A stretch of DNA of 64,000 nt from Corinectria fuckeliana (GCA_019137255.1 WPDH01000060.1:1-64000), one strand, 5' to 3'; counted from the stretch's first letter, positions 1-10,926 are shown. The notes: generated from the sequence alone by a model not told the origin. A program made the numbers and translations.

Positions 1-2049
1 TTTATATATAAATTCTAATAATAATAATAATAATAATACTAGCTATAAGAGTAAGTTCTTTTACTATAAATCTGCTATATATCTAAGCTAATCCTATATA
101 AGCTAAGAGAAAGAGACAGGCTAAGACAGAGAGTACTACTACTTTAAGAGAGAAGTCTACTACTCTAGAGAGAGCAGTATAAGCTATCTCTTATTCTGTA
201 TATATTACGCAGATAGGTAAGAATAGTATAGTAAGTCTTTACTAAGACTAGGTGAATACTATAATAGGTAGCTATATAGCTTATACCTATATATATAAAA
301 CATATAAAGCCCTACTATTTACTATTATTATTACTATCTAAGCCCTAGTAGAGGCTCTCTAGTAAGAGAGAGGCGCTAATAATATAAGTGTAAGTTAGTT
401 TTATAGTGTGTATATAAGCTAATAGTATATAGAGGGAGGAGCTTAAGAGGCTTAAGAATACAGCCCTTTAGGTAAAAAGTTAGGCTCTTAAGCACACATA
501 TATTATACTTATAGTAGTAACTACAGGCCTAATATCTAACTAGTTTAACATACTAGTTAGCAGGATTAACTATATTACTAAGGTGCTTAAGCGCCTTAAA
601 TATGTTATAGTTTTAGCTCTTACCTGTCTAGAGAGTATTCTTATCCTTATAGCAGTTAGGTTATTAGCCCCTAAGGGAACTAGCAAAAAGGATAGTAATA
701 GTAATAATAAGGCTAGTAAGGCTAGTAATAATACTACTACTAGTAAAGGTATAGAGGAGAGTAATATAAATACGTAAGGTTAGGTAGTAGGTAGTAAAAG
801 TGTAGGTTTAGGTTAGGTCTATAAGTTAGTATTATAAGCTTAAAGGATTTTAATAAGAGGTTAGAGGATTTAATTAGGATTAGTAGCTATTATAATTAGG
901 CTGGTTTTTTGCCCTTTATAGCTTTTTCTAGGTGTATTTTATACTCTCTATAAGGGGGGTAAAAAGTACTTAGTGTGATAGTATACTATTCTTATTATAA
1001 GGTTACAAACTTAATTATAGTTACTATAGATTTATAAGGCTAGTTTATAATATAAGATAATATATTAGCTTAGAAACCACTAGGTAAGTAGTTAAGTAGT
1101 TTTACACTTAGATAGTTAAAGCCTAAACTTATATTAGTTTTATAGTAAGTTTATTAGGTATCCCTATTGTTTAGCGTACTTAAGGCAAAAGATAATAATA
1201 TATTTAGGTGTTTTTTTACTAGTCTTATATAAGCACTATAGTGAAGGCATATTAGGTATATACCTCTAGAAGAGAAAGCTCTTAAGACTAATTTTTCCTA
1301 TTTATAGCTATATAAGTATTAAGCTTTAATATTTATTAAGGTCTTAGTATAAGTATAATACTCTTTTGTTATTAGCAGGGGGATAAGCTTTAGCTGGTTT
1401 AAGTTGATTAGTCTTTTAGTGCTCTCTCGTTTTATCTTAAAGTTAGGTCTACTATATAATCTATTTAGAAAGAGTGTAGGCTTTTATTACTACTAATATT
1501 AGTTTACACCCTTTATAAGAGAGCTAGCTTTTAAGCTAATCTCTAACTTCTTACTATAGTTACTACTATAGTCTCTACTACTGCTTATAGTAAATCTACC
1601 TTAAAGCTATAGTAGTAGTAGTCCTAATAAGCTAAGTAGTATTCTATCTTTTAGTGCGGCTATAAAATTAAGCGGCTAGTTTGTTAAGATAGATATTAAG
1701 AGGGAGGATAGCTAGCTCTATCTCTAGTAGGTGAGCAGGTGTGGCTTTATAGGCTCTTACTACTATATATAGGTTCTAAGTCTATTCTAATATAAGTGCT
1801 TATATAATATCTTAAGGCTTACCACTAGGGGCTATTAGGGTGTGATAGGCTTTTATACTATAGACTATAGTAAAATAGATAACTTATATATAGATTAACC
1901 TTACTTCTTTAAGGCTAACCCCTTATATACTTATAGTGATTATAGTGAGAGCCTGGTGTTAGCACTTAAGTTTCCCTTTAAGGTGGTCTATATATAGGCC
2001 TTATAGTAGTTTATAATAGAGGAAGAGTCTAAGAAACCTATAGGTTTAG

Positions 2050-2660
2050 GTAGGCTATACTATTAAGTCTCTAAGTTAGATTTATATCTAGTTTGCTATA
2101 TGTTTATAAGTAAAGTAAAAAAGTTATACTTTATCTGGTTTCTAGGTTATACTGTTTATTTAGGCCTAATTGTTATATATTTTCTATATAGCCTTAAGCT
2201 AGGTTTAAGTCTTTTCTGTGTTATAGCTAAATACTAGCAGGTTTATATTATCTATAAATCTAATAACTAATATCCTAAGAGTGTTATTAAGAGCTTTATA
2301 AAGGCTAGAAATAAAGAGGATAAATAGAATAGGTAATAAAGGGGATTCTTAGGGGACTCCCACTTTAACTTTAATTAGGTTAGAGGTTTAGCTATTAAAT
2401 TAGAGCTATACTATTTATAATATAAGGTAGCTAGTAAGCTATACTAGGAGCTATCTAGGGAATTCTTTTAGTTATAAGGTAGTAATAAGTTGTTTATAGT
2501 TAATATTATTAAAGGCTCTTATAAAGTTAAGCTAGAGAAGAGAGGTAAGGCTATATTAAGCTTATACTATATATACTACTTTAATAACTATAGCTAGAGC
2601 TAGCTCTATTAACTTTCTAAGCTTATTACTTATTTGCCCTAAGGGTAGTAGCCCCTTCTC
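2050..2660 (-). mobile_element. Decayed reverse transcriptase domain of the LINE
   Basis: On the minus strand, one frame read through stops shows RT motif A as FIRAFNNINYKQL (family form D.SGAFDNV.H..L), then GVP*ESPLLPILFILF (family GVPQGSPLSPILF, the star being a TAA in place of CAA), then RFIDNINLLVFS (family GFVDDVNLLAYG). The catalytic FVDD box has become FIDN, which G-to-A change can explain. The spacing of the three motifs is normal for a Tad1-like RT. These residues were read directly; the family assignment rests on known motif shapes, not on an alignment. Confidence 0.75.
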
Positions 2661-2749
2661 TTCTGCTATAGTTATAATATACTTACTAATAACTGTTTTA
2701 ATAATCTTACTAATTATATTAAGTAGTAATATTAGGTGCTAGCCTAATA

Positions 2750-2751
2750 NN
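2750..2751. other. Undetermined bases (NN) in the assembly
   Basis: Two N characters interrupt the LINE relic just upstream of the RT domain in element orientation. They mark an unresolved base call or a short assembly join. Sequence continuity across this point should not be taken for granted. Confidence 0.95.
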
Positions 2752-4459
2752 TAATTATAAGAATAAGCAGGTTACTATATACTTTAAGAAATCCTATAGG
2801 GATTTTATCCTCCTCTAGGGCCTTTTATAACTTGATTTAGTATAGAGCTTCTTAGACCTCTTTAGGGTTTATTATTAGGTGTATATAGCCTAACTTAGGT
2901 TTAGGTGTCTTAGAGGGCGAGAGGGGGGGGAGGTTAAAGTTATCTGCCTAAGGTTTAGGGAAGAATTTTCTTACTAAGATCTTAGCTTTATCTGCGTAAA
3001 GTGTTACTAGCTTAGGTTAGTCTTAGCAGATAAGAGGCGGGAGCTGTAAAGGAGTTATAGTAGTTCTACTATATAGTCTAACCTATCTTTTTATATTTTA
3101 GAATTATATTATATTATGCTATAAGAGCTTAATTAGAAGTTTCCTCTAGAGGGTATACTATGCGTTCTATATATACTAATCTTATATTATACACACCTTA
3201 GAGTATATATACTAGTCTGCTAGGTAGCTAGTTTATTAGGCTGTGTAGTATACTTACTTAAGTTTAAAAGTTACTTTAACTATTTTACTATTTCACTAAG
3301 GGTTATAGTAGGGTCTAGGTTTTTTCTGCTTTAGAGTTATATATTCTGTGATTATAGTGAGTTACTTAAGAAGCTATTTAACTTTTATATTTAGGGCCTC
3401 TAGGGTGGTTATTATGCTGCTAAATGTGTAATAGAGATAAACTACTATTTTATTAGCTGCTTTTTACTAGTGGGTTTTCTTCTAGTTAAATTTAGAGTCT
3501 AGCTTAAGAGCTGTCTTTTTGTGGGTGTTTATAATATAAACATACTAAGGGATATAGTTAGACCCTTTTAGGTTATAGTTAGTTTTTATGTAAGAGGTAT
3601 TAATAGTTTTAGTAGCTTAGGCAAGGTCTAGAGTGCTATTTTAGTAGCCTTAGGCCAACCTAGTGATTATTCTATAGGGGGTAAGAAGGCTAATATAAAG
3701 TTATAATACCTTCTCTATAAGGCTATTACTATCTTAGTCTGAGTGGCTATAATAGTCCTAAAGCAGGTAGTAAAAGTTAAAGTCGCCTATAAGAAGTATG
3801 TAATTATTTAGAGTGGTGTTAGTAAGAGCTTATAGTATAAGTAAGTTACCTCTGCTATTTAGGGGATTATATAAAGTAATAATTTAGTGTTAGGTTTTTA
3901 TAAAGGTAATACTAACCTAGTCTTCTTCTGCTTATGATATTTATAACTTAAGCTTATACTGTTTATTTATATAGACTATTATATACTTACTATAGTAGAC
4001 TATATAGTAGTTATAATATCTTAAACAGGCTGGGGCTTTTATCTTAAGGTTCTTATTAGGCTTAAAGAGTGTAATTATATTATATTTACTATAGGCCTAT
4101 AGCGTAATATAGGTTAGGGTAGCTTAATAATTAGTATTCTAATATAGCACTAGTATTAATTAGTAGTCTAAGAGGGGGATAATAATAGTAATAAGGCTAA
4201 GGTAATTATTAAAAGAGGGGATAGTATATAAGCAGCTTAGGCTTATATTAGGGCTAGGCTGGTAGATGCTATATATGATCTGTTTGTTAAGCTAGGGGGC
4301 CTTCTAGGTTTTCTTAATAAGGACCGAATAAGCTGGGCTGATAGTAAGAGCAGTAAGAGTGAGAGCTTTTAAGTTAGAGGTTTAGTTGCTATATATTCTT
4401 AGAAGCAGAGAGGTCTATCTAAGTATTCTTTCTTAGCTTAGGCCTAGTATAAGGCTGTA

Positions 4460-4642
4460 ATAGGGCAGTTATAGCTTTAGGCTAGGTGTTTACTCTTATA
4501 GAGGATGTAGTTTAGGGGGATTTCTTTATGTTTAGTTAGGCATCCTTCTCTGTTAGTATGTGTAGCACCTTTATAATATCTACAGGTTAGGGCTGATTTA
4601 CAGTTCCGGGCTAGGTGTTTAAACTTAAAGTAGTTATAGTAT
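4460..4642 (-). mobile_element. Decayed gag zinc knuckles of the LINE
   Basis: The minus strand encodes a run with the spacing of the multiple CCHC knuckles of fungal LINE gag proteins: YYNYFKFKHLARNC, then TCRYYKGATHTNREGC, then YKSKHLA*SYNCP. Several expected Cys codons (TGT/TGC) read as Tyr (TAT/TAC), which is the G-to-A outcome of RIP on the opposite strand. The domain lies upstream of the RT in the element's own orientation, where gag belongs. Confidence 0.65.
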
Positions 4643-5354
4643 TAGGTGGGTTAGAGCCTCTTATTAAAGGGCTTATAGTTATATAGTTATATATTAAGTA
4701 GTAGGCTATTATTATATAAGCAGTTAGCCTCTTTAATAAAGCTAATATATAGGATAAGGTTTATCTTCACTTTAGGGCTAGATTAGCTAGTCTTTTACTT
4801 TTTAACTTAGAAGATCTTTAGTTAATTAGATCTATTAATTTCTTTAATAAGCTTATTAGTATTATTTAAGACAGATATAAGTTAGATTCTTTTTACTATT
4901 ACTATAAATATTAGGGGGGAGAGAGCTATATTATCACTAAAGGCTTTAGTAACCTAATCTTTAGCATAAATAGCTTATATCTTATTTACTATATAAAATA
5001 TAAGAATAGTATTACTACTTAGTAGCTTTCTTGCTGTAATAACACTAGAATCGCTATAGGCCTAGTTTACTATCTTAATAGTATCTTTTAGGGTTTAGCT
5101 GTTAATATCAGGAGGTATATTTCTTATTTAGATTATAATTTTGTGTTTAATATAGCTTTAGGTTGTTTACTTTATGTTTCCCTGGTTTAGAGGCATTAGG
5201 TTTTATACTATAATTAATATATAGGAGGGTTAGCCTCTCTTATAATCTGGGGGTGTAGTAAGGGCTGTATTAATAATAGAGGTGAGGGCTATAGTAATAT
5301 TTATAGTGATTTAGTTCTTAAGGGCTGTTTTATAGTTATATGTTATATCCTCCT

Positions 5355-5384
5355 CACGTAAGATGCGGGCTTACACCTTACGTG
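5355..5384. repeat. Inverted repeat near the presumed LINE 5' end
   Basis: CACGTAAG at 5355-5362 is matched by its exact reverse complement CTTACGTG at 5377-5384, giving an 8 bp stem with a 14 nt loop. It sits in a short less AT-rich patch that keeps CpG. It may be a leader hairpin of the retrotransposon or a leftover of non-repeated DNA; I cannot decide. Confidence 0.4.
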
Positions 5385-6797
5385 TAGATGTATAAGTTTA
5401 GATAATATGCTAAACTTGTTTAAGAGATATAGTAGGGATAATTCTAGTGATAGTACTATATGCTTTATTTTCTAGGTTATCTACTAGTGTTCTACTTAGT
5501 TCTGTGGCGAGTTTGTTATTTTTGCTTAGTGTGTACTAGCTGATTCCCGCGAGAGGGTTATATTAACTTTAGTTGAGTCTATACACCCCTGAATTAATAG
5601 CTATTAGAAGCATATTAGTGTTATCACTATAGTCCTAATATGTTATTATCCCTAGGGTAATATATGTGTGAGGATTTAGATTCTAGTGTTAGAATGTATT
5701 TTAGAGGCAGATTAGGGCTATAACAAGCAGAAACTAGGTAAGTAAGAAAAAAAAATAATAAAAAATAAATAATACCTAAAAGAATAAGAAGAATAAGTAG
5801 TATAAGCAACTTAGACTTAACTTAGAATTAATTAAATTTTAGTATATAATTTAGGTAAAGCTTTATAAGAATTTATTAATATAAGTATATAACTAGCTTT
5901 TCTTATAAAGTAGACCTACTTAAAACTTATACTATTATATATATATACTAAGCCTAACTTAGTTCTCTCTTAGGTAAGAGTAGTAAAAGGTTTTTTATTT
6001 TATAGCTTACTATTAGGTTTTTTTTTTTTATTATAAACTAGTCTAAACTACTTAAAAGAAGGTTTAAATAACTATAAAGTTAAAATAGTATATAAATAAA
6101 TAAATAAATAAAAGCTTAACTTATTTTATATACTTTTTATATTATTTTAGTTTATATAATTACTAACTATTTACTATTATATATAATTATTAAACTAGTA
6201 AATATACTTTTTACTACTATTTTATAATATAATCTTAAATTATTTATTTATTTATTTATACTTTATAAACCTAAAAGGTAAATAATGCTTTTATTTTATA
6301 TAAATATAAGAAAAACTATAAAATTAGATAAAAACTTATATTCTTTATATAGCAGGCTTAAGTTAAGCCTCTTATACTATTATTATATATAAGTAAATAG
6401 TTTTTTTACTAGGACTAGAGTTATCTTATTTCCTAAAAAGCTAAAAAAAAATCAAAAAGAGAAAAAGAGAAAAGAGAGAAAAAAAAAAGAGAAAAAAAAA
6501 AGGAAAAAAAGAGATAAAAAAGAGAGAAATAGTTAACTAAATGTTAAGCACTTAATCTACTATAAGAGTAGAGTAGTTAAGTATTAAGATCTTACTAGCT
6601 AAGTATCTTTAGGTTGCTTTATAGTTATAGCTAAAAGCTTAGGATTTTAAGTGGATTTTAAGTGGGTAAAACCAGCTGTTAGTAAGTTAGCTAGCTATTA
6701 GTAAGTTAGCTAATAGTATAGTTATTAGTAGCTAAAAGCTAGTATAAACTTAATACTTAATAGCTATTAGTAGCTATTAGTAGTTATATAGATTTTT

Positions 6798-6861
6798 ATT
6801 ATTTATTATTTAGTCTCTTCTTTTAGATTATTATTTATTATTTAGTCTCTTCTTTTAGATT
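6798..6861. repeat. Perfect 32-bp tandem duplication
   Basis: Two identical 32-nt units lie head to tail (6798-6829 and 6830-6861), each ending in TCTTCTTTTAGATT. Shorter imperfect repeats of AGCTATTAGTAGTTA type lie just upstream (6660-6790). The perfect identity inside heavily mutated DNA suggests the duplication is younger than most of the RIP damage. Confidence 0.8.
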
Positions 6862-7380
6862 ATAATATTTTTCTTTTTTTCTTTTCTTTTTAACACTTTT
6901 ATAACTAGCTTTCCTTTTAAGCTTTTTATTAGGCTTATATTAGCTTTAAGTAATCTTACTTTTATAAAAATTCTAAGAAGTTAAAATAATCTTACTTTCT
7001 TAGGATTTTCTAGAGAGTAAAATAATCTCACTTTTATAAGATTTCCTAAAGTTTTACTATTTAAAAGAATAAAATAAGAAAAGTCTTAAAAAAGTTAGTT
7101 AAAAAGAGTATTTATTTTTATATATATAAATTAATTTATTTTATTAATTACTTTATAAAAATATATTACAGTTATATTCTTAATATTTTTTAATACTTAT
7201 AAGTAGTTTATATATAAAAGGTTTAATATAGTTTATAAGTAAGTAAGCTACCTAACTAAGTAAGCTACTTTTCTTAATCTTTTTACTTTTATTACTTAAT
7301 TACTTTATTATAATATAAATAATCTATTTAAACTTACTATTACTAGATTTCTTTAAGATACTTTTATACTAACAAACTTA

Positions 7381-7940
7381 AAGTCGATTAATTTTACCGT
7401 CCTAAACAATAGTCTCAGAGCTGGCTTAGAAGTTCTATCCCGGCTTAAGAGCCTCGCCCCGTGTCTAGACGATAAACGCTGCCCGTCCAGCTCGTTAGAT
7501 CGGTGTACACCAGTTCCAGCAGTCCACGTCCACGTCGAGGCCTCGGAAGTCACAGTCGGGCTGTATCCGCAAGCAGATCTTCTCTGGTTCCTCCCACCGC
7601 TAGACAGTTCGCTTCTATTCCCAAAGAAGTCGAGCCTCCCTTCGCACTTCGTTCTCGCGTCCGACGATACGTTCTTCCGCCCTGGCGACCAGGTCGGGGA
7701 TCCGGCGTTTTCAAGGAGGGTGGAGGCCAAGTTGTTGCTCCTAAGTCTCATGTCTTGGTGGAGGCCCTTATGCGAATATATGCACGGGACGCGTAGACAC
7801 GTGTAGGCACATTCGGATTATCTATGGTTGCGTACATCGAGGAGTATGTCGACGATGACGGATTCCTGGACGCAAGCGAACTTCCGGAGCCATTTAGGGC
7901 GTTTTATGGAGAGTTAAGGAGAGCTCTTCAAATATCGTAA
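7381..7940 (+). pseudogene. 3' remnant of an unidentified protein gene, frameshifted
   Basis: Right at the AT/GC boundary a frame opens without an ATG and stays open to a TAG at 7804. It has protein-like composition, for example HFVLASDDTFFRPGDQV and VEAKLLLLSLMSWW. After a one-base shift near 7803 a second frame continues naturally (SMVAYIEEYVDDDGFLDAS, then EPFRAFYGELRRALQIS) and stops at 7938-7940. I read this as the C-terminal part of one protein broken by a frameshift, with its 5' part lost in, or replaced by, the RIP-mutated block. I do not recognise the family. Two other ORFs on this stretch (minus 7353-7751 and plus 7503-7796) are out-of-frame shadows. An unrecognised intron at the shift is the alternative. 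Confidence 0.5.
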
Positions 7941-8071
7941 TGTCAGATTAATGTAAAATATTTGCTTCGCAAGACGAACCATCCCTCGAGTCTATGAAGA
8001 TTCTACGACAGCGTAACTTGTGCGGGTTGGAGAGTAGCCAGTTTGGCCTGACGATGTTGACTGTCCGTCGA

Positions 8072-8881
8072 CTATGTTGGAACCGTCTTCTCACCATCGT
8101 ATCCGTCGGCCTGGGCAAAGTAGTACCCTCTCTGGCTTGCCAACAGCCTCAGGGGCGACGCCGTGTCCCGTTCGACCATGAAGTCGCAGTTGTAGTGCGT
8201 ATGGCCAAACGCCCAGAGCTTGACCCGGTCGTTCTTGAAACATTCTTCTCCCGACAACTCAGTCGAGAAGGCGCTCATGATGGGGCTATTCGCGTGCCTG
8301 GGATCGACCGCGCGTGCGTCTCTCGACGGACTCCAATGCGTGAAGATCATGATGTCGCATCCTTCGAGGGCCGCGACTTGCGTGTTGAGCCATGCGAGGT
8401 CTCGCTTGTGTGCCTCATTATGCGCACCAGTGTCCCAGTCTAGGATCTGGAAAAAGTCGTTGAGGCCGACGCTGACAGCCATCTCGCTGTCGGGAGGGAC
8501 GGCGGAGAAGAGGCTGCAGCCGAGGACGGTGATGTTCGTGTCTGGCAGATGAAAGGCTGTGCGGTCGAGTAGGACAAAGCCCCCCAGCGACGAGTCTTTG
8601 CGGACATCCTCCTCGAACGCGCGGAGGATGGCGAGCGCTTCGGCCCAGCTGGAGTGATAGGGTTCGTGGTTCCCGGGGACGAGCAGCACGGCGCGGAACT
8701 GCTTGAGCTGCTGGATGAGGAAGGCGAGGTAGTCATCTTTGTGCGATGCTGTGTTGCCGATGTCGCCGAGCAGCGCAAGGTAGGGTGCTCTTGGTATGAT
8801 CTCGAAGATGTCGTAGGCTTTTGGGGCCTCCAAGTGGAGGTCCGAGAGGATTTGGACGGCCATGCTGTGAGAAGAAGGCAA
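8072..8881 (-). CDS. Calcineurin-like metallophosphoesterase
   Basis: This intronless gene encodes 269 aa (263 if the second Met, in MAVQILSDLHLE, is used; that one matches the usual family start better). The dinuclear metal-binding motifs are in order: DLH near residue 14, GDIG (family GDxxD/G), GNHE, a His in FTHWSP, and GHTHYNCDF near the C-terminus. Such enzymes hydrolyse phosphomono- or diesters with Mn/Fe/Zn; the substrate cannot be read from sequence. The family is common as a single-domain cytosolic protein in filamentous fungi. The gene sits alone in a short GC-rich island between two RIP-mutated blocks, tail to tail with the gene remnant at 7381-7940, yet its frame and motifs are intact. 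Confidence 0.85.
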   Translation of the reverse strand: MPSSHSMAVQILSDLHLEAPKAYDIFEIIPRAPYLALLGDIGNTASHKDDYLAFLIQQLKQFRAVLLVPGNHEPYHSSWAEALAILRAFEEDVRKDSSLGGFVLLDRTAFHLPDTNITVLGCSLFSAVPPDSEMAVSVGLNDFFQILDWDTGAHNEAHKRDLAWLNTQVAALEGCDIMIFTHWSPSRDARAVDPRHANSPIMSAFSTELSGEECFKNDRVKLWAFGHTHYNCDFMVERDTASPLRLLASQRGYYFAQADGYDGEKTVPT

Positions 8882-9290
8882 TGGAGATACTGCCTGCGAT
8901 ACTTTTAACCGGCCTAGCTACACTAGCGGTAGAGGGACTCCCACGTATCACAACCCGTCCCTTTGGATTTGTAGTCTGATAATAGTTCGACGCGCCGAGC
9001 AGTTGCGGTGTAGGGAATAGACGAGGCTGGTTGGCGGCATGTATGGTTGAGCTTCGGACTCAGACCTTCACACCTGGCGGTGATCAAGATATCAAGGAAG
9101 GCTCATAAAACCAAGTAATGACCAGCCTAAGAGCAAGGTGCCTTGACTTTTAGTGTGGCAGTCATTGATAGTTATGAGCCCGAGAGGGAAAGCTAGCTAT
9201 GGAGCTAAGCTGTCAAACCTGTAACTTCCACTGTTAGGGGCACACCCCAAAAGAGCCACAGGTCACTGGTTTAATCCCCGAAAAGCGCAA
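8882..9290. other. Upstream region of the metallophosphoesterase
   Basis: About 400 bp of mixed composition lie upstream of the minus-strand metallophosphoesterase and should hold its promoter. I see no further gene or clear TATA box. Composition falls gradually towards the AT-rich block on the right. Confidence 0.6.
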
Positions 9291-10130
9291 GTCGAGTTGA
9301 AAGCCTTAGGGGCGTTTATAGTTAAAGAGCGTAAAAAGCAGGTTAACCAGGGAGATAAAGCTAAAGTATAAGCCTGTAAGGGTTAGTCTAACCAGGGTGT
9401 AAACACAGAGATTATAAAGGTAGGTATTAGTATATTATAAAACTTCTACTTAATAAGTATTTAGCAAGTGCTTATTAAGCGCTCTTAAAAGGGCTGCTAG
9501 CCTACTATTTAGGTAAGCCTTAAGGTTAAGCCTTAAAGGCTTATATTAAGTGTTAATAGTATTAGCACTAACTATTATAAAGCTTTTAATAAGCTCTAAT
9601 AGAGCTTTAAAGATATAGTGTAATAGTGTTAAATAGTTTGTTAGTAGGAGATACAGCTAGTATAAACTAACTACTAACTAAAGCTATTAACTAAAAATAA
9701 AAATATATAAATAAAGTTAACACTTAAGTAGTTATAAAAAGCATAGTTTAGCTTTAATAGCTTTTAGATACTAAATATAGTACTTTTAGATATCTACTAG
9801 CTAATAAAATTAAATTTTAGGTAATAAAAGCTATTATAATAGCTTAAGTAAAATAAGATAAAAAGATAAAAAGTAGGTTTAATTTATAAGAAGAAAAAAA
9901 GTATACTTTACTTAAGACTAAGTAAAGTAACTACTTTATAGTAATATATAAGATTATAATAAAGTTATAATAATATATATATAAGATTATAATAAGATTA
10001 TAGCTTAATATAAAAAAGGTTAAAAGTAAAAAAAAAAAAACTCTTAAACTATATAAACTAAAAAAACCAGAAAAAAGCAATAATATATATATATATAAAG
10101 TTAAACGTTAATTAGTCTAGCTGAGTTGTT
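9291..10130. repeat. Second RIP-decayed AT-rich block
   Basis: From about 9291 the sequence becomes TpA-rich with poly-A/T runs and no usable frame, ending abruptly at 10130. The left edge (9291-9415) is less damaged, and the plus strand reads KAQVELKALGAFIVKERKKQ before stops appear. That may be the end of an unidentified transposon ORF. I could not assign it to a family. The block separates the metallophosphoesterase from the GrpB pseudogene. Confidence 0.75.
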
Positions 10131-10132
10131 AT

Positions 10133-10467
10133 ATGTATATTATAGATGTATTAACTGCGCTAAGCCCCACCGCTGTGTTTGTAGCCCACGTCAGCTCCAC
10201 TAGCGTCCCGGGCCTCCCCGCCAAGCCGGTTATCAACGTCGACCTCGTCGTCCAGGACGCGACCGACGAGGGCCTCATACGTCGGGCAGCTCGAGAGTCT
10301 CAGTTCCTGGCGCGGGGGCGGCACTGGCACGAGCACCGAGGGCAAGGAAAGAGGCAGCGGAGATGAGTGTTGAGAATGGGGAGACAGTGATGGAAGACAA
10401 CAAACGCAAGGAAGAAGTATTTCGTGAGATCTTGGGGAGGGCTTTCAAGTATATTGGATATTTGTAA
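10133..10467 (+). pseudogene. GrpB (UPF0157) family pseudogene with internal deletion
   Basis: The first frame gives FVAHVSSTSVPGLPAKPVIN followed by VDLVVQDATDEG and RHWHEHR. This is the GrpB hallmark (family form HVGSTSVPGLxAKPxIDIDL, then WHEHR). A different frame then resumes with ARKEAAEMSVENGETVM and EILGRAFKYIGYL and stops at 10465-10467, which matches the family C-terminus. The roughly 35-40 residues expected between WHEHR and the C-terminal helix are missing. The middle also has frame errors: ASYVGQLES appears one frame off. The 5' end abuts the RIP block and has no convincing start context. GrpB proteins have a nucleotidyltransferase-like fold and poorly known function. I see a truncated, deleted copy, not a working gene. 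Confidence 0.7.
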
Positions 10468-10926
10468 TTGAAGTCATAATTGCTAGCAAGCTTATATCAG
10501 GCCTCCAAACACCTAAACTCGCATTGAATGAGACGGTATACCCGACGTGGAATTCGCAGTCTAACAAGGTGCCTCGTAGGTTGACATACCCTGGAGGGAG
10601 CGAGAGGAGACAGTTGTCAGCCAATTCCTTTACCACAATTTCAAAGAAAAAGAAAAAGACTAGACCTATGCAGTATCCCCTTATAATTGCCAAGACCCGA
10701 AAGCTATGTGATGCCTGCTGGAAACATTTTTGTTAGTTTTAGCATCTTAAGCTGAGGTGTAGGTTAGGCGAATTGAACCATCCCCACCTACGCCCATCCA
10801 ATCCCAGCTCTGTCCAAAATTTCCACATCCAAATTCAACATCACCACTTTCCACCGCTGCACCAGCCATCTCCAGCCGCAGACCACCTCCCAGCTCCGTC
10901 CTCCTATCTCTGCCCGCACAACTGCC
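10468..10926. promoter_or_regulatory. Upstream region of MRPL34
   Basis: This 459 bp stretch lies between the GrpB pseudogene and the MRPL34 start. The last 150 bp are C- and CA-rich (ACCATCCCC, CACCACTTTCC), as in many fungal leaders. No gene, TATA box or repeat is evident. Confidence 0.5.

Larger units (their letters stand above)
900..5600 (-). mobile_element. Decayed Tad1/I-like LINE (non-LTR) retrotransposon
   Basis: Reading the minus strand and ignoring stop codons gives, in LINE order, a gag-like zinc-knuckle domain (about 4642-4460), a probable endonuclease part (about 3900-3400, weaker) and a reverse transcriptase (about 2660-2050). Most stops in the reverse transcriptase are TAA or TAG where CAA or CAG (Gln) is expected, which is what C-to-T RIP damage produces. 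The outer limits are estimates: the 5' end is placed near the less AT-rich stretch at about 5340-5600, and the 3' end is not seen clearly. Fungal Tad1-clade elements have this gag / endonuclease / RT / RNase H order. The element is dead: every domain is interrupted. Confidence 0.7.
1..7380. repeat. RIP-decayed AT-rich repeat block
   Basis: The whole stretch is strongly AT-rich and TpA-rich, with CpG almost absent and no reading frame longer than about 60 codons. This contrasts sharply with the GC-rich DNA after position 7381. That is the signature of fungal repeat-induced point mutation, which converts C to T in duplicated DNA, mostly at CpA. Decayed retrotransposon coding sequence is still recognisable on the minus strand between about 2050 and 4650; 5800-7380 is more degenerate and I see no coding relic there. 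Two undetermined bases lie at 2750-2751. No telomere repeat is visible, so whether this is subtelomeric, centromeric or an interstitial island cannot be told from the window. Confidence 0.9.

Noticed and set aside
583..777. 64-codon plus-strand ORF starting MLKRLKYVIVLALT
   Set aside because: It lies in RIP-mutated LINE DNA, and its second half is a low-complexity Ser/Asn/Lys run from TA-rich sequence. No gene.
5627..5809. 60-codon minus-strand hydrophobic ORF
   Set aside because: The Leu/Ile run comes from AT-rich simple sequence in the decayed repeat; no codon bias or family.
7353..7796. 132-codon minus ORF and 97-codon plus ORF over the gene remnant
   Set aside because: Both are out-of-frame shadows of the remnant frame described at 7381-7940 and have Ser/Arg-rich random composition.
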